Source of the DNA: JBCBKZ01 sp039026975
GTDB taxonomy: Bacteria > Bacteroidota > Bacteroidia > J057
Direction: 5' to 3'
Assembly (NCBI GenBank): GCA_039026975.1
Contig: JBCCLI010000274.1
Coordinates: forward strand, 1-8,875
DNA length: 8,875 nt
This document shows positions 6,448 through 8,875 of this stretch, piece by piece. The position numbers were made by a program, and so were the translations under genes. The stretch's first letter is position 1. Every line of letters begins with the position of its first letter. Under the pieces are notes generated by a model, which searched no databases, was not told the DNA's origin, and saw only the letters and a program-made list of their open reading frames with translations.

Positions 6448-7046
6448 TTAGTCCAAAAACTTCATATGTAAAGATAATTCATAATTTTGGCCATTTATCC
6501 GCTAATAGTATCCGTTCAATTCAGATGAATTGTCTCCAACCTTCTATCTCAATAAATTGATCCTGAGATGAGAAATTAAAATTTTCGTAATAAAAAATGA
6601 TTTCTCACAAAAGCATGAAAATGATAATTATGCTTCATAAGGGGGAAGCTATAACTTACTACTAGTCTGCTGCCCCCAACCTAACAGCCTTCCAGTTGAA
6701 GGAGAGATTTCTCCTATACCGTCAAGCTTATAACGTAAGGAATGTGAATAAAGCCTTTAGGTGAGTTGAAAGTATTTTGATAATCTGATAGTATGAAAGC
6801 TAAGGTAGTAGAGGGTGGGGAATCCGGTTTTCCAGTAGGCCCTACAGCTCATACAGAGAGAATAAGGCTGTATGACACATAGAACAGAACATGTTATCAT
6901 TTTTCCAGCAGTTAGATAGGGAAATCTTTAAGGAGATTGACAATCAGTAAGCTATCAGGAAATAGCAGATAAGACCGGCTCTTTCGTGATAGTCTATTTG
7001 AAAACAAAGAACCATTTTTATTCATCATTCTAAAGTATAACTATAC
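6442..7046. other. Gene-free spacer of about 600 bases, rich in hairpins
   Basis: No convincing protein gene is present on either strand. The longest plus-strand ATG frames I checked are 29 codons (6793-6882), 22 codons (6597-6665) and 19 codons (6891-6950), none with recognisable similarity or a ribosome binding site. Several inverted repeats are visible. One is TGAGAAAT/ATTTCTCA at 6569-6576 and 6600-6607. Another is a compact hairpin at 6611-6635 with arms AAGCAT/ATGCTT and AAT/ATT around a GATA loop. The GC-rich set at 6641-6875 is listed separately. The asnB promoter must lie toward the right end; the nearest match to TAnnTTTG is TCTATTTG (7/8), about 40 bases before the ATG, without a good -33 partner. 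No tRNA, CRISPR or insertion-sequence ends are seen. Confidence 0.6.
6641..6875 (+). ncRNA. Candidate structured RNA of unknown class
   Basis: Several stems fall in a row. GGGGG-A-AGC (6641-6649) pairs with GCT-G-CCCCC (6669-6677), 8 bp with one mismatch. CCTTC/GAAGG (6688-6692 and 6698-6702) and GGAGA/TCTCC (6701-6705 and 6710-6714) share two bases and so exclude each other. A two-part stem runs from 6808 to 6845: GTAG/CTAC and GG/CC outside, then a 7-bp inner helix at 6816-6834 with two G-T pairs and a 5-base loop. TCATACAG/CTGTATGA (6849-6856 and 6868-6875) is a perfect 8-bp stem. The GC-rich stems stand out in an AT-rich spacer. I do not find RNase P, tmRNA or SRP signatures. The stretch around 6740-6805 (GTGAATAAAGCC, then TATGAAAGCTAAGGTA) reminds me of domain I-III sequence from group II introns, but I see no domain V or reverse transcriptase. 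The strand is inferred from the flanking genes. Confidence 0.3.
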
Positions 7047-8875
7047 ATGTGTGGTATTTGTGGTAAAATCCATTTTGACGCTACTCACTCCATAGACCCC
7101 GTCCAGCTTGAACGTATGAGTGAAACCCTTTACTACAGAGGGCCAGATGATAGTGGGCAATTTATCTCTGGTAATGTAGGGTTAGGATTTCGAAGATTAA
7201 GTATCATAGACCTGACAGGTGGGCACCAGCCGCTTTCCAATGAAGACGAAACTATCTGGATAGCATTCAATGGAGAGGTTTATAATTTCAAAGAAATAAG
7301 GAAAGACCTTCAGACAAAAGGGCATGAGTTTAGGTCCCATTCTGACTCTGAGGTGGTGGTTCATGCGTATGAGGAGTATGGAGAAGCCTGCGTAGACCAC
7401 TTTAGGGGCATGTTTGCCTTTGCTATATGGGATGAGAATAAGCAGCAGCTATTTTGCGCCAGAGATAGGTTTGGGATCAAACCCTTCTTTTACTACCTGG
7501 ACAACGACAAATTTATATTCGGGTCAGAAATAAAGGCCTTATTGGCTGCAGGAGAAATCAGGACAGAACTGGATGTCCACGCCTTGGATTCCTATTTGGC
7601 TTTTCAGTACATAGCGGGAGAAAGAACCATTTATGAAGCCATCAAGAAGCTGAGGCCCGCCCATACGCTCACCATCAGGCCCAGAGATACCCATAACAGG
7701 CTGACTATCCGGAAATATTGGGAGACAAACTACGAGCCTGATTTTAGTAAAACTGAGGCTGACTGGATAGAGGAGCTAGATGAAGTATTGACGGAATCAG
7801 TCAAGCTTAGGCTCATAAGTGATGTGCCACTGGGGGCCTTCCTGAGTGGAGGGATAGATTCCAGTTCTGTGGTAGGGCTGATGAGTAAAATCTCTAATTC
7901 TCCCGTCAAGACATTCTCCATAGGATTTAAGGAAAAGAAATTCAATGAGTTACCCTTTGCCAGAGAGGTAGCTAGGCGATATAATACAGAGCATTATGAG
8001 CAGATTATAGAGCCTGAGTCTATAGATCTGCTGCCATTACTGGTGCAGGCGTATGATGAGCCATTCGCAGATTCTTCCGCCATCCCTACTTACTATGTAT
8101 CTAAGTTTGCGAGAGAGTATGTAACTGTGGTCCTATCAGGAGATGGGGGAGATGAACTATTTGCCGGCTATAACCACTATCCTAAATGGGCTAAAATCCA
8201 TAAGTATAATATCACTCCGGCCGCCTTCAATAAGGTAGTGTGGGGCAACATCCATAAAATGATTCCCACCAAAGTAAAAGGGAAGGGGATCACTTACCTG
8301 CTTTCCCAAAACAGAAACTATTTTGGGAGCAGTGCCAAGACATGGAATATACCGGAAAGGGCAGCTCTGTATAAGAGGGAGCTGTGGGCTAAGTTAGCTG
8401 ATGCTCCAGCAGAGTTATACAGAGAGGGGTTCATTAGAAATGCCAATAGCAGAGACTTTATCTGGAGAATGCAGCATGCAGATATGCATACCTATATGAC
8501 GGATGATGTGTTGACCAAGGTAGATAGGGTGAGTATGCGCGTATCTTTGGAAGCACGTGTCCCCATCCTGGATCACAAAGTAGCTGAGCTAAGCTTTAAG
8601 ATTCCTACCTCTTTCAAACTCAGAGGAGATGACAAGAAGTACATTCTGAAAAAGGCTATGGCCAAGTACCTTCCTGAAGGGGTTATCTCTCATAGAAAGC
8701 AGGGATTCTCTGTGCCGCTAAAGCAGTGGTTTAAAGATGATCTGAAGGCATATGTACACGAGAAGCTAGTTAATCCCAATCCTCTATTGGCAGAGTTTAT
8801 CAACCAGGAGTACGTGGCCAAGATTATAGAAGATCATAACTCCGGGATGAGAGACCTAAATAATAAAATCTGGTC
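7047..8875 (+). CDS. asnB: Asparagine synthetase (glutamine-hydrolysing), 3' end cut by the window edge
   Basis: The enzyme makes asparagine from aspartate, ATP and glutamine in the cytoplasm. The frame is open for 609 codons to the edge, and the last residues (NNKIW) lie close to the usual C-terminus of 610-640 residue relatives, so little is missing. Domain one is the Ntn glutaminase: C2 becomes the catalytic N-terminal cysteine (MCGICG), with YRGPDDSG at 30-37, RRLSIIDL at 49-56, NGEVYN at 75-80 and the SHSDSE segment with D100. Domain two is the synthetase: the PP-loop SGGIDSS at 267-273, LSGDGGDELFAGY from residue 363, SMRVSLEARVPILDH from 496, and a KQGFSVPLKQW motif. The start is fixed by the required Met-Cys. 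It resembles the long AsnB/AsnO type, which also occurs in surface-polysaccharide clusters, so amidation of another acceptor cannot be excluded. It is alone on its side of the spacer. Confidence 0.95.
   Translation, partial: MCGICGKIHFDATHSIDPVQLERMSETLYYRGPDDSGQFISGNVGLGFRRLSIIDLTGGHQPLSNEDETIWIAFNGEVYNFKEIRKDLQTKGHEFRSHSDSEVVVHAYEEYGEACVDHFRGMFAFAIWDENKQQLFCARDRFGIKPFFYYLDNDKFIFGSEIKALLAAGEIRTELDVHALDSYLAFQYIAGERTIYEAIKKLRPAHTLTIRPRDTHNRLTIRKYWETNYEPDFSKTEADWIEELDEVLTESVKLRLISDVPLGAFLSGGIDSSSVVGLMSKISNSPVKTFSIGFKEKKFNELPFAREVARRYNTEHYEQIIEPESIDLLPLLVQAYDEPFADSSAIPTYYVSKFAREYVTVVLSGDGGDELFAGYNHYPKWAKIHKYNITPAAFNKVVWGNIHKMIPTKVKGKGITYLLSQNRNYFGSSAKTWNIPERAALYKRELWAKLADAPAELYREGFIRNANSRDFIWRMQHADMHTYMTDDVLTKVDRVSMRVSLEARVPILDHKVAELSFKIPTSFKLRGDDKKYILKKAMAKYLPEGVISHRKQGFSVPLKQWFKDDLKAYVHEKLVNPNPLLAEFINQEYVAKIIEDHNSGMRDLNNKIW

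Noticed and set aside
6891..6950. 19-codon frame MLSFFQQLDREIFKEIDNQ, recalling the N-terminus of PAP2-type phosphatases
   Set aside because: It is too short to judge, no continuation of a PAP2 protein is found in any frame downstream, and there is no ribosome binding site.
6442..7046. RNase P RNA, tmRNA or SRP RNA in the spacer
   Set aside because: The conserved GAGGAAAGTCC of RNase P, the tmRNA ends and the SRP apical-loop motif were not found.
7197..7400. Minus-strand open frame of 67 codons
   Set aside because: It is a shadow of the asnB glutaminase domain, which carries all the expected catalytic residues.
7730..7945. Minus-strand open frame of 71 codons
   Set aside because: It is a shadow of the asnB PP-loop region.

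Overview
The window most likely comes from a member of the Bacteroidota, probably near the Cytophagales. The evidence is indirect. None of the visible starts has a clear Shine-Dalgarno sequence. The ribosomal protein operon is preceded by an exact Bacteroidota-type -7 element (TAnnTTTG) with a TTG upstream. The gene content (a CBS-domain cystathionine beta-synthase, a secreted LysM protein with a proline/glutamine-rich linker, a CPBP membrane protein) also fits. Base composition is moderate, with no obvious compositional island, and I see no transposase, integrase, tRNA or CRISPR array.

Layout. Positions 1-270 hold the 3' end of an unrecognised plus-strand gene that meets the next gene tail to tail. 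From 273 to 5634, five genes lie on the minus strand. In transcription order they are ubiX (flavin prenyltransferase), an unrecognised lipoprotein, a LysM/double-psi-barrel envelope protein, a CPBP-like membrane protein only 27 bases after it, and a cystathionine beta-synthase. From 5779 everything is on the plus strand: rplU and rpmA (ribosomal proteins L21 and L27), closed by a strong hairpin terminator, then about 600 bases without a convincing gene, then the first 609 codons of a glutamine-dependent asparagine synthetase that runs off the right edge.

How the genes fit together. Most are housekeeping genes: translation (L21, L27), amino-acid metabolism (cystathionine and asparagine synthesis) and cofactor synthesis (prenylated FMN). 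The middle block is directed to the envelope: a lipoprotein, a secreted LysM protein and a polytopic membrane protein. The LysM and CPBP genes are almost certainly co-transcribed and may work together. UbiX normally serves a UbiD decarboxylase, and none is visible here.

I found no convincing new defence or mobile system. The parts most worth a second look are the hairpin-rich spacer upstream of asnB (a possible structured RNA or decayed intron), the CPBP-like protein with a lysine in place of the usual first catalytic glutamate, and the LysM/double-psi-barrel protein, which appears to lack the acidic residues of the lytic RlpA enzymes.
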